From the NCBI GenBank assembly GCA_017852075.1, contig JAFMLQ010000001.1:1-64000 (forward strand): a DNA stretch of 64,000 bases. Direction: 5' to 3'. Source of the DNA: Flavobacteriaceae bacterium. Its GTDB lineage: Bacteria; Bacteroidota; Bacteroidia; Flavobacteriales; Flavobacteriaceae. Below the pieces are notes generated by a model that saw only the letters and a list, made by a program, of their open reading frames with translations, did no database searches and was not told the origin of the DNA. Below are positions 51,976 through 63,535 of the stretch, in pieces (position 1 is the first letter of the stretch; every line of letters begins with the position of its first letter). Both the position numbers and the translations under genes were made by a program.

Positions 51976-53628
51976 TTAATTCATCAATTGCTTTGCGTGC
52001 GCAATAGCAGTTTCAGTCACTTGGTTGCCAGAAAGCATCTTCGCAATTTCTTCTACACGCGCTTCATGGTCCAGTGAGTAAAGTTGAGTCTTTGTTTTCC
52101 CATCTTGTACTATTTTTTCAACAAGAAAATGATATTTTGCCTTCGCTGCTACTTGAGGCAAATGCGTAATGGCAATGACTTGAAGCTTTTTTGCTATGGT
52201 AGCCATTACCTCAGCGATGCTATCAGAAATCTTGCCTGAAACTCCAGTATCAATCTCATCAAAAACTAGGGTAGGTAAATTTTTATATTGAGACAAAATT
52301 GTTTTTATGGCGAGCATGATTCGAGATAATTCTCCACCCGAAGCAACTTTTTTCAAATCCTTGAAGTCACTGCCTTTGTTTGCACTAAACTGAAAAGTAA
52401 GCACATCCGTTCCGTTATTTAAAAAATGAATACTCGAAGTTAGCTCGATTTTAAAGACCGCATCTTGCATTCCAATTTTAGCTACAAGATTCTTGAGTTC
52501 TCCTTCTAAAACAGTAATGGCTTTATGCCTGTTTTGAGATAGCTGATCACTTAAATGCTTCAATTCTGCTTCTTGTTCTTTTTGCTTTTGAACTAAAAAA
52601 TCTAATCTATCATCGAGGTTTAGCGTTTCCTTAAGAGTCTGTTCCAGTTCTGACTGAATGGCAATCAATTCAGATTCGGATTGCACTCGGTGCTTTTGAT
52701 AAAGAACATTTAAATGATCCATTTGGGCCTGTAGCTCTTCAAGCTTTTGGGGGTTGGATTCCAAAAATTCAAATTGATGTTTAAATTCCTCCATCACATC
52801 CTCCATCTCAATTGCAACTCCTTGAACACGTTCTCGAAGGGCTTCATACTGTTTGGATTTTTCACTAAGTCCCTGGCTATATCTTCTCAATTCTTTCAAT
52901 TGATCTACAATCCCCAAAGATTCATTTTCTAAAAGTTGAATGGATGCGGCAAAAGTAGTTTGCAAAAATTCGATATGAGTCAGGGTGTGAAGTTGGGTTT
53001 TGATCTCATCTTCCCTACCTACTTCTAATTTGGATGCCTGTAACTCATCCAATAAAAATTGTTTTAATTCAAACTCTTCTTTAAATGCGGCTTGGTTTTC
53101 CAAACACTGTTTGTATTCTTTTTGAGTGTTGCGATAAGCGGATAAAATGGTCTGGTAGGTTCCCAAAGTATTTTGATTTCCAGCTAAAGCATCCAAAACC
53201 TGAAACTGATATTGATTTTCAAGCAAGGTTTGGGCATCGTGCTGAGAGTGAATGTCGATAAGGTGGAGACTTATTTCTTCTAGAACATTCAAATTAACAG
53301 GAGTGTCATTGACAAAAGCTCTCGATTTTCCCTGGGGCAAAAGCTCCCTTCTTAAAACAGTTTCGTCTTCATAATCCAGATCATACTCAGCAAACAAGGA
53401 TTGCAGAGCGTAAGATTTGATTTGAAAAGTAGCTTCAACAATACATTTCCTAGTAGAATCAAAAAGGCTAGACAAATCAGCACGCTTTCCCAGAACAAGG
53501 GACAGTCCTCCTAATAAAATGGATTTTCCAGCACCTGTTTCTCCAGTGATCGAAGTCATCCCTTCAGAAAAATCGACTTCCAAATCCTCTATAAGTGCGA
53601 AGTTTTTTATTTTAAGTTGGGTTAACAA
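51976..53628 (-). CDS. recN: DNA repair protein RecN
   Basis: RecN is an SMC-like ATPase acting in double-strand break repair. The 550-residue protein has Walker A GETGAGKS (29-36), a long coiled-coil middle, and a C-terminal head with signature VASGGELSRIMLAIK, Walker B LPTLVFDEIDTGVSG and the HLPQVAAKA switch region. Length is normal. It sits 47 bp after the DUF4835 gene in the envelope/cofactor cluster; this placement is common in Bacteroidota but functionally unexplained. Confidence 0.95.
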   Translation of the reverse strand: MLTQLKIKNFALIEDLEVDFSEGMTSITGETGAGKSILLGGLSLVLGKRADLSSLFDSTRKCIVEATFQIKSYALQSLFAEYDLDYEDETVLRRELLPQGKSRAFVNDTPVNLNVLEEISLHLIDIHSQHDAQTLLENQYQFQVLDALAGNQNTLGTYQTILSAYRNTQKEYKQCLENQAAFKEEFELKQFLLDELQASKLEVGREDEIKTQLHTLTHIEFLQTTFAASIQLLENESLGIVDQLKELRRYSQGLSEKSKQYEALRERVQGVAIEMEDVMEEFKHQFEFLESNPQKLEELQAQMDHLNVLYQKHRVQSESELIAIQSELEQTLKETLNLDDRLDFLVQKQKEQEAELKHLSDQLSQNRHKAITVLEGELKNLVAKIGMQDAVFKIELTSSIHFLNNGTDVLTFQFSANKGSDFKDLKKVASGGELSRIMLAIKTILSQYKNLPTLVFDEIDTGVSGKISDSIAEVMATIAKKLQVIAITHLPQVAAKAKYHFLVEKIVQDGKTKTQLYSLDHEARVEEIAKMLSGNQVTETAIAHAKQLMN

Positions 53629-53675
53629 GGCGATTTAGTGTTTTTTAGCCTTCAAAGATAGGAATATTAAAAAAA

Positions 53676-54566
53676 TTACGCCTTGATTTGCTTCCACCTT
53701 GCTCCAAAAAAAGGAGCGATCTTTTTAAGTACCACTTCAGTTTTTTTAAAGTCCACTTTGGGGCCTTCTGTAAAGATATTGACGATTTCCTCTACTTTGG
53801 CATCAAAAAAGATTTGGATTAAAAAAGTATCGGGTCTTCGTTGGTATAGAGGTTCTAGTTGTTGAATGGATTCCATCAAGGCTTGTTTCCCTGCTACTGG
53901 GTCTGTTGTCATTTGATCCAATCCATTGCGGTGATAGGCATATAAAACTTGTCGATATTCTCTGAAAGCATTGGAACGAAGGCCATCGATCAACCAAAAC
54001 CGATTGCGTATTCCATCAGAAGGTTTCCAGCCCTTTCGAGAAGTGTTCTGTGCAAGGTTGACAATTTGTCGAGCAGTTTCAAAATAGGGATTACCCCCAT
54101 TGGGTGCAAAACTGTCTGCATCCAATCCCAAAATTACGTAGGCATAAAAACTGATAAGAGAAACCAAATTAGACTCAAAACTCGATGTATTAAAAAAAAG
54201 AGGTTGAAATTCTTGGTATGAAAAAACAATGTCTTTATCCAAAAAATTCAAAACGGGACTGTCGTAGTTGGTGTTGAATACTGGGCGCTGAGATTGGACT
54301 TGTAAGGTCGCCTCAAACTGATCGTTACTGTACGCCGAGAGATTGAAAACAAAAGAACAAGTAATTTTTTCTTGTGTTAAAAATTCTTGATTGGTCCAAA
54401 CCTGAGTATTGATAAATTCGTTAAGTGACCGTTCTAAAGTTTTAAAGATTTGCTGGTTGGTTTGATTGACCAAATCAGAATTGACAATAACTTGGGCATT
54501 CAATTCTTGAGAGTAGATTTGCTCACTCAAAAAAAGAACCGTTAATAAAAGGAAAAGGCGATTCAT
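53676..54566 (-). CDS. DUF4835 family exported protein
   Basis: The 296-residue protein has a signal peptide (MNRLFLLLTVLFLSEQIYSQ) and an all-soluble periplasmic body with motifs such as VQSQRPVFNTNYDSPVLN, FFNTSSFESNL and VDFKKTEVVLKKIAPFF. It matches the Bacteroidota DUF4835 family, whose members lie between coaBC and recN. The start overlaps coaBC by 4 bp. Function is unknown; a link to gliding or secretion has no support in this sequence. Confidence 0.85.
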   Translation of the reverse strand: MNRLFLLLTVLFLSEQIYSQELNAQVIVNSDLVNQTNQQIFKTLERSLNEFINTQVWTNQEFLTQEKITCSFVFNLSAYSNDQFEATLQVQSQRPVFNTNYDSPVLNFLDKDIVFSYQEFQPLFFNTSSFESNLVSLISFYAYVILGLDADSFAPNGGNPYFETARQIVNLAQNTSRKGWKPSDGIRNRFWLIDGLRSNAFREYRQVLYAYHRNGLDQMTTDPVAGKQALMESIQQLEPLYQRRPDTFLIQIFFDAKVEEIVNIFTEGPKVDFKKTEVVLKKIAPFFGARWKQIKA

Positions 54567-55765
54567 AGGGACACTATTTGTTCAAAAATTCGATGGGCGC
54601 ACTCTAATTTACTTTGCAATGGAAAGTCTTTTACAGAATGGTCTGCCCGTATAAAGGTAATTTTATTGGTAGAAACTGAAAAGCCTGCACCTGGATCTTG
54701 AAGTGAGTTCAAAACGATTCCATCCAAATTCTTTTTCTTGAGTTTTAATTTTGCATTTTCTAGCTCGTTTTCAGTCTCAAGTGCAAAACCAATAAGACAT
54801 TGCTGTTTTTTCATTTGACCCATATATGCCAAAATATCTTTTGTAGGAGTCAATGCAATGGTCAAGTTTGACTTTGCCTTTTTAATTTTTTGTGAAGCCA
54901 CAGTTTGGGGCTTAAAGTCTGCTACTGCAGCCGCTGCAATGGCTATATCAATAGTGCTAAACTCTTTTTTAACCGCTTCAAACATCTCATCGGCACTTAC
55001 CACTGCTTGAACTTTTACCGAAGGATTATCGATTTTTTCTTGAGTGGGCCCTGTAACTAAAATTACATCTGCACCCAACTCTGCTGCAACTTTAGCAAGC
55101 GCGAAACCCATTTTACCTGATGCGTGATTCCCAATAAAGCGAACTGGATCAATGGCTTCAAAAGTTGGTCCTGTTGTAATCAGTACACGCTTTCCGTTGA
55201 GTGGCAAGTCAGGATTAAAATGAGAAATCAGATGGGCTACTATTTCATCAGGCTCCAACATTCTCCCTTTACCTTCAAGACCACTCGCTAAAGCACCCTC
55301 TCCTACAGGCAATACCTGATTTCCAAACGAGGTCAAGGTTTCAATATTTTTTTGATTAGACGGATGTGCGAACATATCCAAATCCATTGCAGGAGCTACA
55401 TATACGGGACATTTCGCTGAAAGGTATACAGCCAACAAAAGGTTGTTGCATCTGCCCTGTGCCATAGCAGAAAGCGTATTTGAAGTGGCTGGAGCTATCA
55501 ACAATATATCGGCCCACATACCCAATTCCACATGATCATTCCAGATTGGATTGTCCAGATCTGTAGCGGTAAAAGTAGATAAAACAGGATTTTTTGTGAG
55601 AGTAGCAAGGGTTAGTGGGGTCACAAAATCTTTTGCACTGGGAGTCATCACCACACGAACTTCTGCACCTTGTTTATGAAGTGCACGGACAATTAAAGGA
55701 GTTTTGTAAGCGGCAATTCCTCCGGAAATTCCGAGTAAAATCTTTTTACCGCTTAACAAAGGCAT
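54563..55765 (-). CDS. coaBC: Bifunctional phosphopantothenoylcysteine decarboxylase/phosphopantothenate-cysteine ligase
   Basis: The 400-residue fusion makes 4'-phosphopantetheine: CoaB adds cysteine to 4'-phosphopantothenate and CoaC decarboxylates the product using FMN. The N-terminal flavin domain opens LLGISGGIAAYKTP and includes VAPAMDLDMFAHP, and the C-terminal ligase domain has LITTGPTFEAIDPVRFIGNH and ASGKMGFALA. It begins 3 bp after rpoZ. coaE lies downstream in the same strand cluster. Confidence 0.95.
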   Translation of the reverse strand: MPLLSGKKILLGISGGIAAYKTPLIVRALHKQGAEVRVVMTPSAKDFVTPLTLATLTKNPVLSTFTATDLDNPIWNDHVELGMWADILLIAPATSNTLSAMAQGRCNNLLLAVYLSAKCPVYVAPAMDLDMFAHPSNQKNIETLTSFGNQVLPVGEGALASGLEGKGRMLEPDEIVAHLISHFNPDLPLNGKRVLITTGPTFEAIDPVRFIGNHASGKMGFALAKVAAELGADVILVTGPTQEKIDNPSVKVQAVVSADEMFEAVKKEFSTIDIAIAAAAVADFKPQTVASQKIKKAKSNLTIALTPTKDILAYMGQMKKQQCLIGFALETENELENAKLKLKKKNLDGIVLNSLQDPGAGFSVSTNKITFIRADHSVKDFPLQSKLECAHRIFEQIVSL

Positions 55766-55768
55766 CGC

Positions 55769-56098
55769 TTAAGATTTGGGTTCTTCGGTATGGCGGGAGT
55801 ATATTTTATCATTCAACCACTCCTCTACTGCCATTGCATGAGGTTTTGGTAAACGCTCATAGAAACGAGATACTTCGATTTGTTCTTTGTTTTCGAAAAT
55901 TTCTTCCAAACTGTCGTTATGAGTTGCAAATTCTTCGAGTTTTTCGTGTAGCTCTTTTTTGATATCAAGATTTATTTGCTGCGAACGTTTGGCGATTATG
56001 GAGAGTGCCTCGTAGATATTTTCCGTGGAAGCCTCTATCTCATTTCGATTGTATGTCTTGGAAGTTAATGCAGCTTTTGATTCTCTGTATTTTGTCAT
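55769..56098 (-). CDS. rpoZ: RNA polymerase omega subunit-like protein
   Basis: Omega (Rpb6-like) helps assemble and stabilise RNA polymerase. The 109-residue protein begins with NRNEIEASTENIYEALSIIA and KRSQQINLDIKKELHEKL, which matches the divergent Bacteroidota omega family; the usual ARRA-type N-terminal motif of other phyla is only weakly present. It lies between bamD (5 bp) and coaBC (3 bp), the standard position in this phylum. Confidence 0.85.
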   Translation of the reverse strand: MTKYRESKAALTSKTYNRNEIEASTENIYEALSIIAKRSQQINLDIKKELHEKLEEFATHNDSLEEIFENKEQIEVSRFYERLPKPHAMAVEEWLNDKIYSRHTEEPKS

Positions 56099-56103
56099 AG
56101 TGG

Positions 56104-56925
56104 TTATTTTGAAAGTGAAGTGGTCGTATTGTATTGTTCTAATTCTTTATTGACTTTTTCTATTTTATCATTTAAATCCTTTAAAAACAAGCTTTCAGGA
56201 TAATAACGTAAAATGAGTTCGTATTGTTGTTGCAATTCTTTTAAACGTTCTTCTTTTTTCGATAATACGCTGTTGGTTGCAATTTCGTAGAGCGATAAAA
56301 ACTTGGTGTAAAGTGCTTCTTCTCTAAATTTAGTCCCAGGAAAACCCGCTATAAAATTATCGTTGGCTTTGATTGCTGCTCTGTAATCGCGAATGGTGTA
56401 GTATTGTTTGGCAATTTCAAAGTCTTTTTTCTCAAGTTTTTCTTGAAGTTCAGCAATCATTTGATTTGCCTCAGGTGCGTATTCTGAATTGGGATAAAGG
56501 TTGATAAATAGTTGAAGCTTTTCAATCGCTTCGTACGTTTCTTCTTGATCAAGACTAAAAGTCGGAGATTGAAAATAGTAAGACTTAGCAGCTTTGAACG
56601 AAGCTTCCTGAATGCGTTCACTCTTGGGATAGGTCTTAATGAAATTTTCATATTGATATGCGGCCAAACTGTAACTTTTTGTTTGAAAATAAGAGTCCGC
56701 AAAAAAGAAAATAATACGTTGAGCTTGAGGTTTCCCACGATACTTAGGAACAATTTGCTCGAAAAGACGGTTGGCTTTTCGGTATTCTCCATTACTGTAA
56801 TACACCTCTGCTTGCTTATATTTTTCGGAAGTATCATCACTATTAAGCAACTTTTGATAATCGCTACAAGAAGCTAAAGTGAGGATGACACCTAAAACAT
56901 AGAACGAAATCATTTTAAATTTCAT
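56104..56925 (-). CDS. bamD: Outer membrane protein assembly factor BamD
   Basis: BamD is the TPR lipoprotein of the beta-barrel assembly machine. The 273-residue protein has a lipobox (VLGVILTLASCSD) and TPR-type repeats: YYSNGEYRKANRLFEQIVPK, FIKTYPKSERIQEASFK, LYPNSEYAPEANQMIAEL. It heads the run bamD-rpoZ-coaBC-DUF4835-recN. A TATTTTTG promoter element lies just 4 bases before its ATG, so the transcript would be almost leaderless. Confidence 0.93.
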   Translation of the reverse strand: MKFKMISFYVLGVILTLASCSDYQKLLNSDDTSEKYKQAEVYYSNGEYRKANRLFEQIVPKYRGKPQAQRIIFFFADSYFQTKSYSLAAYQYENFIKTYPKSERIQEASFKAAKSYYFQSPTFSLDQEETYEAIEKLQLFINLYPNSEYAPEANQMIAELQEKLEKKDFEIAKQYYTIRDYRAAIKANDNFIAGFPGTKFREEALYTKFLSLYEIATNSVLSKKEERLKELQQQYELILRYYPESLFLKDLNDKIEKVNKELEQYNTTTSLSK

Positions 56926-56929
56926 CCTG

Positions 56930-56937
56930 CAAAAATA
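56930..56937 (-). promoter_or_regulatory. -7 promoter element of bamD, near-leaderless
   Basis: On the minus strand TATTTTTG matches TAnnTTTG exactly; its last base is 4 bases from the bamD ATG (56925). A -33 TTG at ideal spacing was not found. Confidence 0.5.
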
Positions 56938-56987
56938 CTAATAATCAATGACAATAGAAATTTAAATTACAAAGAGGATGTTAAAGT

Positions 56988-57872
56988 TTAAAGGGTATAA
57001 ACAGAATGCTCCAAATACTCTTCGATACGCTGTTTCAAAATCGGGGTTGCTTGAACTAAGGGCAAACGAACTTGTTGAGAACAGAGGCCCAAGGTCTTCA
57101 TCAGGGCTTTGATACCCGTTGGATTTCCTTCTTCGAAAAGAAGCTGAATCAAATCCAACAGCTGATAATGTAACTGATAGGCTTTATTTAGGTCACCCTT
57201 TCTAACATAATCAAAAATTCTTGTAAGAGGTATAGGCATCGCATTTCCCAAAACAGAAATGGTTCCTACCGCTCCCGCCAAAAGCATTGGCAAGGTAAGT
57301 GCATCATCTCCTGAAATCACTTGTATGTGAGAACCTGCCTGTTTTATGATTTCCTGAGCATGAAGCATACTTCCACTTGCTTCTTTTATTGCGATGATAT
57401 TTTCAAAATCTTGAGTAAGTCTTATAAATGTGGAAACTTCTACCACGCTTCCTGTTCTTGAGGGTACATTGTACACAATTATAGGGAGTGGGCTTGCTTT
57501 TGCAATTTCAGAATAATGATGATAAATCCCCTCTTGACTAGGTTTATTATAATAAGGGGATACAGAAAGAATAGCTCCAAACGCGCTGAGATCAGTAGCT
57601 TGAATTTCATAGACAACTTGAGCCGTATTATTTCCTCCAATACCGATTACCAAAGGAAGTCTTTTTTGATTGGCAGCGATAATCACCTCAATAATTTGCC
57701 GTTTTTCTTTGGCAGATAGACACACAGCTTCTCCTGTGGTACCCATGACCACAATATAATCTGCATTTCCTAAAATGATATGTTCTACAACAGTAGGAAT
57801 TGACTCAAAATCTACCGTTCCGTCTTGATTAAATGGGGTAACCATAGCTACTCCTAAGCCTTTCAAATTCAT
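56988..57872 (-). CDS. dapA: 4-hydroxy-tetrahydrodipicolinate synthase
   Basis: DapA condenses pyruvate with aspartate semialdehyde in lysine and diaminopimelate synthesis. The 294-residue TIM-barrel protein has GTTGEAVCLS, YNVPSRTG with the catalytic Tyr, the Schiff-base Lys in IAIKEASGS and the pocket motif SGDDALTLP. It starts 7 bp after the DUF6913 gene and is likely in an operon with it. Confidence 0.96.
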   Translation of the reverse strand: MNLKGLGVAMVTPFNQDGTVDFESIPTVVEHIILGNADYIVVMGTTGEAVCLSAKEKRQIIEVIIAANQKRLPLVIGIGGNNTAQVVYEIQATDLSAFGAILSVSPYYNKPSQEGIYHHYSEIAKASPLPIIVYNVPSRTGSVVEVSTFIRLTQDFENIIAIKEASGSMLHAQEIIKQAGSHIQVISGDDALTLPMLLAGAVGTISVLGNAMPIPLTRIFDYVRKGDLNKAYQLHYQLLDLIQLLFEEGNPTGIKALMKTLGLCSQQVRLPLVQATPILKQRIEEYLEHSVYTL

Positions 57873-57879
57873 CTCGATA

Positions 57880-58404
57880 CTATTTTAAAAATGATTTCAA
57901 ATAGTTGGTAGATTCCACAAGGAATAAATTTGTTTCCAAAGGATCCATGTCAAGGATTACATCATTGATTTTAAAATTTGCCTGAGAAAAACCCAACCTC
58001 AATGCCGCATTACAATTCATACTGATCAATTCAGGAAAGGTTTCCCTAACAGAAAAATAATTGATCAGAATATCTATTCTAGTGTTGAAGAAAAGTTGCA
58101 TCTCACTACTGAAGTTACCCCCTACACTAACGTCTTTTCTAGAGCAGTATATACTCCTTTTCTGATCTGTTGATCGTTCCTCAATTTTTTTCCTGGTGAA
58201 TTCCACAAACGTTATATTATCTAGCGAGATATTTAAGGATTTTGCAAGTGCTTCAAAAACTTGTTTTTCAAGTTTAAGATCCTCTGGAAGTAGTACTGCC
58301 ATGGTCTTAACTGGACTTACATTTTCTCTAGACTGATGCTCAAAACTTTTAAATTTTTTGCGCAACTGGAAATTCCACACGACATCCTTTAAAAACTCAA
58401 CCAT
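57880..58404 (-). CDS. DUF6913 family protein
   Basis: The 174-residue protein matches a Bacteroidota family of unknown function often next to dapA. Visible features are a basic N-terminus (WNFQLRKKFKSFEHQSRE), a strand MAVLLPEDLKLEKQV, and a conserved end ISMNCNAALRLGFSQANFKI followed by DVILDM. No membrane segment or catalytic motif is evident. It sits 7 bp upstream of dapA and has its own promoter-like element. Confidence 0.75.
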   Translation of the reverse strand: MVEFLKDVVWNFQLRKKFKSFEHQSRENVSPVKTMAVLLPEDLKLEKQVFEALAKSLNISLDNITFVEFTRKKIEERSTDQKRSIYCSRKDVSVGGNFSSEMQLFFNTRIDILINYFSVRETFPELISMNCNAALRLGFSQANFKINDVILDMDPLETNLFLVESTNYLKSFLK

Positions 58405-58413
58405 TGATTACAT

Positions 58414-58421
58414 CAAATTTA
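58414..58421 (-). promoter_or_regulatory. Putative -7 promoter element for DUF6913-dapA
   Basis: On the minus strand TAAATTTG matches TAnnTTTG exactly and ends 9 bases before the ATG at 58404. The flanking 93-bp gap also holds a GTTATA/TATAAC inverted repeat near 58480-58496 that lacks a terminator T-run for ligA. Confidence 0.45.
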
Positions 58422-58497
58422 TACAAACTAGAAGGCTTAGCATAAAAATCAAACATTTCGTGTGATTTTATTTTTTTTTGTTATAAATATAACATTT

Positions 58498-61353
<2,856 letters not shown>

Positions 61354-61357
<4 letters not shown>

Positions 61358-61833
61358 ACTAAGGATTTAATCAACCAAACTGGGCAAGAAGTGTGTCCTG
61401 TATTTCCCATAGGATGGTCAATATATTTGAATCCTACTTTTTGGTATAAGGCTTGCGCATCTAACATGTTAGGCATAGTTTCGATATAACAAAGTTGAAA
61501 ATCATTTGCTTTCGCAAAATCCAAACATAAATGAATCATCTTTTTTCCCAAGCCTTTCCCCCTTGCTTCAGGCAAAAAATACATTTTCTGCAATTCACAA
61601 ACCGAAGGGTCACCATCCTTTAATGGGGCAATCCCAGCACCACCCATAATATTTCCTTGATTTTCTACTACATAATATTGAAAGCGAGACTGACTATATG
61701 ATTCATACATCGCATCTAACTCCTTATCTTCATAAGCTGTTCCTACTTTAGGAACGCCCATTTCAATTAGCACCTTTCGGACGGCTATTGCAAGTGCTTC
61801 ATTGTCATTTAATTCCACAGGGCGGATCTCCAT
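61354..61833 (-). CDS. GNAT-family N-acetyltransferase
   Basis: The 159-residue protein has the GNAT acetyl-CoA loop FLPEARGKGLGKKMIHL near residues 90-105, flanked by strand VCELQKMYF and the C-terminal YIETMPNMLDAQALYQK. The substrate cannot be inferred. Its end overlaps prmC by 4 bp, so it leads the GNAT-prmC-ligA unit. It is divergent from ribD across 77 bp. Confidence 0.88.
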
Positions 61834-61838
61834 GCGTC

Positions 61839-61846
61839 TATTTTTG
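61839..61846 (+). promoter_or_regulatory. Possible -7 promoter element for ribD
   Basis: TATTTTTG matches TAnnTTTG exactly and lies 64 bases before the ribD TTG start. No -33 TTG and no FMN-riboswitch (RFN) conserved sequence was seen in the short leader. Confidence 0.35.
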
Positions 61847-61910
61847 TGTTAAATTTACAAGCAATTATATTTCTAATATCCAAGATCTGCAAAATTATAT
61901 ACATTAAGAT

Positions 61911-62954
61911 TTGAACAATACCTCCGACACCTTTTTTATGCAACGATGTCTCGATCTAGCGCAGCATGCACTAGGCGACACTTATCCCAATCCACTTGTG
62001 GGCTCGGTAATTGTATATCAAAACCAAATCATCGGGGAGGGATGGCACCAAAAATCGGGAGAGCCCCATGCCGAGGTCAATGCCATTGCAAGTGTAGCAG
62101 ATAAAACTCTCTTACCTAAAAGTACGCTTTATGTCAATTTAGAGCCTTGTGCACATTTTGGAAAAACCCCGCCATGTACACAAATTATTAAGGATTATCA
62201 AATTCCTAGAGTTAAAATAGGATCCATAGATCCTAATCCCAAAGTGGCAGGAAAGGGAGTCCAGCTTTTGGAAAGTTGGGGGTGTCAGGTAACCCATGGA
62301 ATACTCAAAAAAGAAGCTGATTTTCTCAACCGTCGGTTTTTTACATTTCATCAGAAAAAACGTCCCTACCTTATTTTAAAGTGGGCACAAACCGCCGATC
62401 GGTTTATTGCTCCCTCCCGAAGTGTCAAAAAAAAATCTTCTGTATTCTGGATCACAACTACACAATCCCGTCAAAAAGTACATCGGTGGAGAAGTGAAGA
62501 GTATGCAATACTTGTAGGAGTTCAAACAGTTATTGACGACAATCCCCAATTGACCACAAGGGATTGGAAAGGTACCGATCCACTAAGGTTGGTATTAGAT
62601 CCTAACCTTCGAATGCCTAAAAACACCTCTTTATATAAAGACAATACAACAAGTTATTTTTTTCATCAACATTCGAAAATACCATCCCATGAGGTTCATC
62701 GTTATATTTCTCTAGAGCCTTTTAATCTTAAATCTCTTTTGGATTTTTGTTACAAAGAAGAAATTCAATCTATTATTGTAGAAGGTGGACAAAAAACTCT
62801 TCAAGGATTTATCGACCAAAATCTTTGGGATGAAGCGAGAGTGTTTCGCAGTGAAAAAAAGTTAAATAATGGAATCTCTGCTCCGATTTTTAACGAAGAA
62901 GCAACACGGACGGAATTCATTAATGGAGACCAACTCTCTTTCTATTTCAATTGA
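61911..62954 (+). CDS. ribD: Bifunctional riboflavin deaminase/reductase RibD
   Basis: RibD deaminates the pyrimidine intermediate and reduces its ribosyl group in riboflavin synthesis. The N-terminal deaminase domain has zinc ligands in PHAEVNAI and EPCAHFGKTPPCTQ; the C-terminal reductase has LKWAQTADRFIA and IIVEGGQKTLQGF. The 347-residue length is normal. The track start is TTG giving MNNTSDTFFMQRCLDLA; the next ATG (61938) would lose nine residues that align with other RibD N-termini, so TTG is kept. It overlaps the convergent thioesterase by 8 bp. Confidence 0.94.
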   Translation: MNNTSDTFFMQRCLDLAQHALGDTYPNPLVGSVIVYQNQIIGEGWHQKSGEPHAEVNAIASVADKTLLPKSTLYVNLEPCAHFGKTPPCTQIIKDYQIPRVKIGSIDPNPKVAGKGVQLLESWGCQVTHGILKKEADFLNRRFFTFHQKKRPYLILKWAQTADRFIAPSRSVKKKSSVFWITTTQSRQKVHRWRSEEYAILVGVQTVIDDNPQLTTRDWKGTDPLRLVLDPNLRMPKNTSLYKDNTTSYFFHQHSKIPSHEVHRYISLEPFNLKSLLDFCYKEEIQSIIVEGGQKTLQGFIDQNLWDEARVFRSEKKLNNGISAPIFNEEATRTEFINGDQLSFYFN

Positions 62955-63342
62955 ATTTTTCAATCACAAAATCAGGACAACGCATAGGGCGTTTTGTCTT
63001 TGGTGATAAAAATGCCAATTGCGTAAATCCTGAGCAAATTAATTCATCGTTTTGATTCACAATTAGATACTCAAAATCTAAGGTTACTTTCGGAGGTTGC
63101 TTTAGGGTAACCGTTACTTGAAAAGTGTCCCCAAAATACAGAGGCAACTTATACTCAATTGCAGCACGCACAACCGGCATTAAAATTCCATCTCGTTCCA
63201 TTTCTGCGTAGGAAATTCCCATTTCCGAAATCCATTCAAGCCTTGCCAGCTCGAAGTATTTCAGATAATTACTATGATGCACAAAGCGCATTTGATCGGT
63301 TTCTGAATATCGAACCGTTACTGTTTTTGTGGTATAATTCAT
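62947..63342 (-). CDS. YbgC/FadM-like hot-dog acyl-CoA thioesterase
   Basis: The 131-residue protein is a 4HBT-superfamily thioesterase. The catalytic Asp lies in VRYSETDQMRFVHHSNYLKY (a variation of the RYxDxDxxGHVNN motif), followed by FELARLEWISEMG and the strand region GDTFQVTVTL. It likely hydrolyses short acyl-CoA or acyl-ACP. It is divergent from dnaA across 193 bp and convergent with ribD. Confidence 0.9.
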   Translation of the reverse strand: MNYTTKTVTVRYSETDQMRFVHHSNYLKYFELARLEWISEMGISYAEMERDGILMPVVRAAIEYKLPLYFGDTFQVTVTLKQPPKVTLDFEYLIVNQNDELICSGFTQLAFLSPKTKRPMRCPDFVIEKFN

Positions 63343-63535
63343 ACTTTAAAGTAAAATGAAAAAGTAGGATTTTAGTGATTTGGACTACTTAATTATCTCG
63401 TCAGAATATCTAAAAAAAAAACTTAAAATTCAATAGGCAATTCATTTTTTTTTTTGAATTTTTTGATGAATATTTGTTCGTGATCTAAAAACATCACTTT
63501 AAACCATAACAAAGAACAAAAACAAGATCAATTAA

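Noticed and set aside
58480-58497. Terminator of ligA
   Set aside because: The GTTATA/TATAAC repeat is all A:T in the stem except its ends and is not on the 3' side of ligA in the right orientation with a T-run.
61847-61910. FMN riboswitch before ribD
   Set aside because: The leader is too short and lacks the conserved RFN core sequences.
63343-63535. oriC next to dnaA
   Set aside because: The gap is AT-rich with A10 and T11 tracts, but no DnaA-box consensus was seen, and the downstream side lies outside the window.
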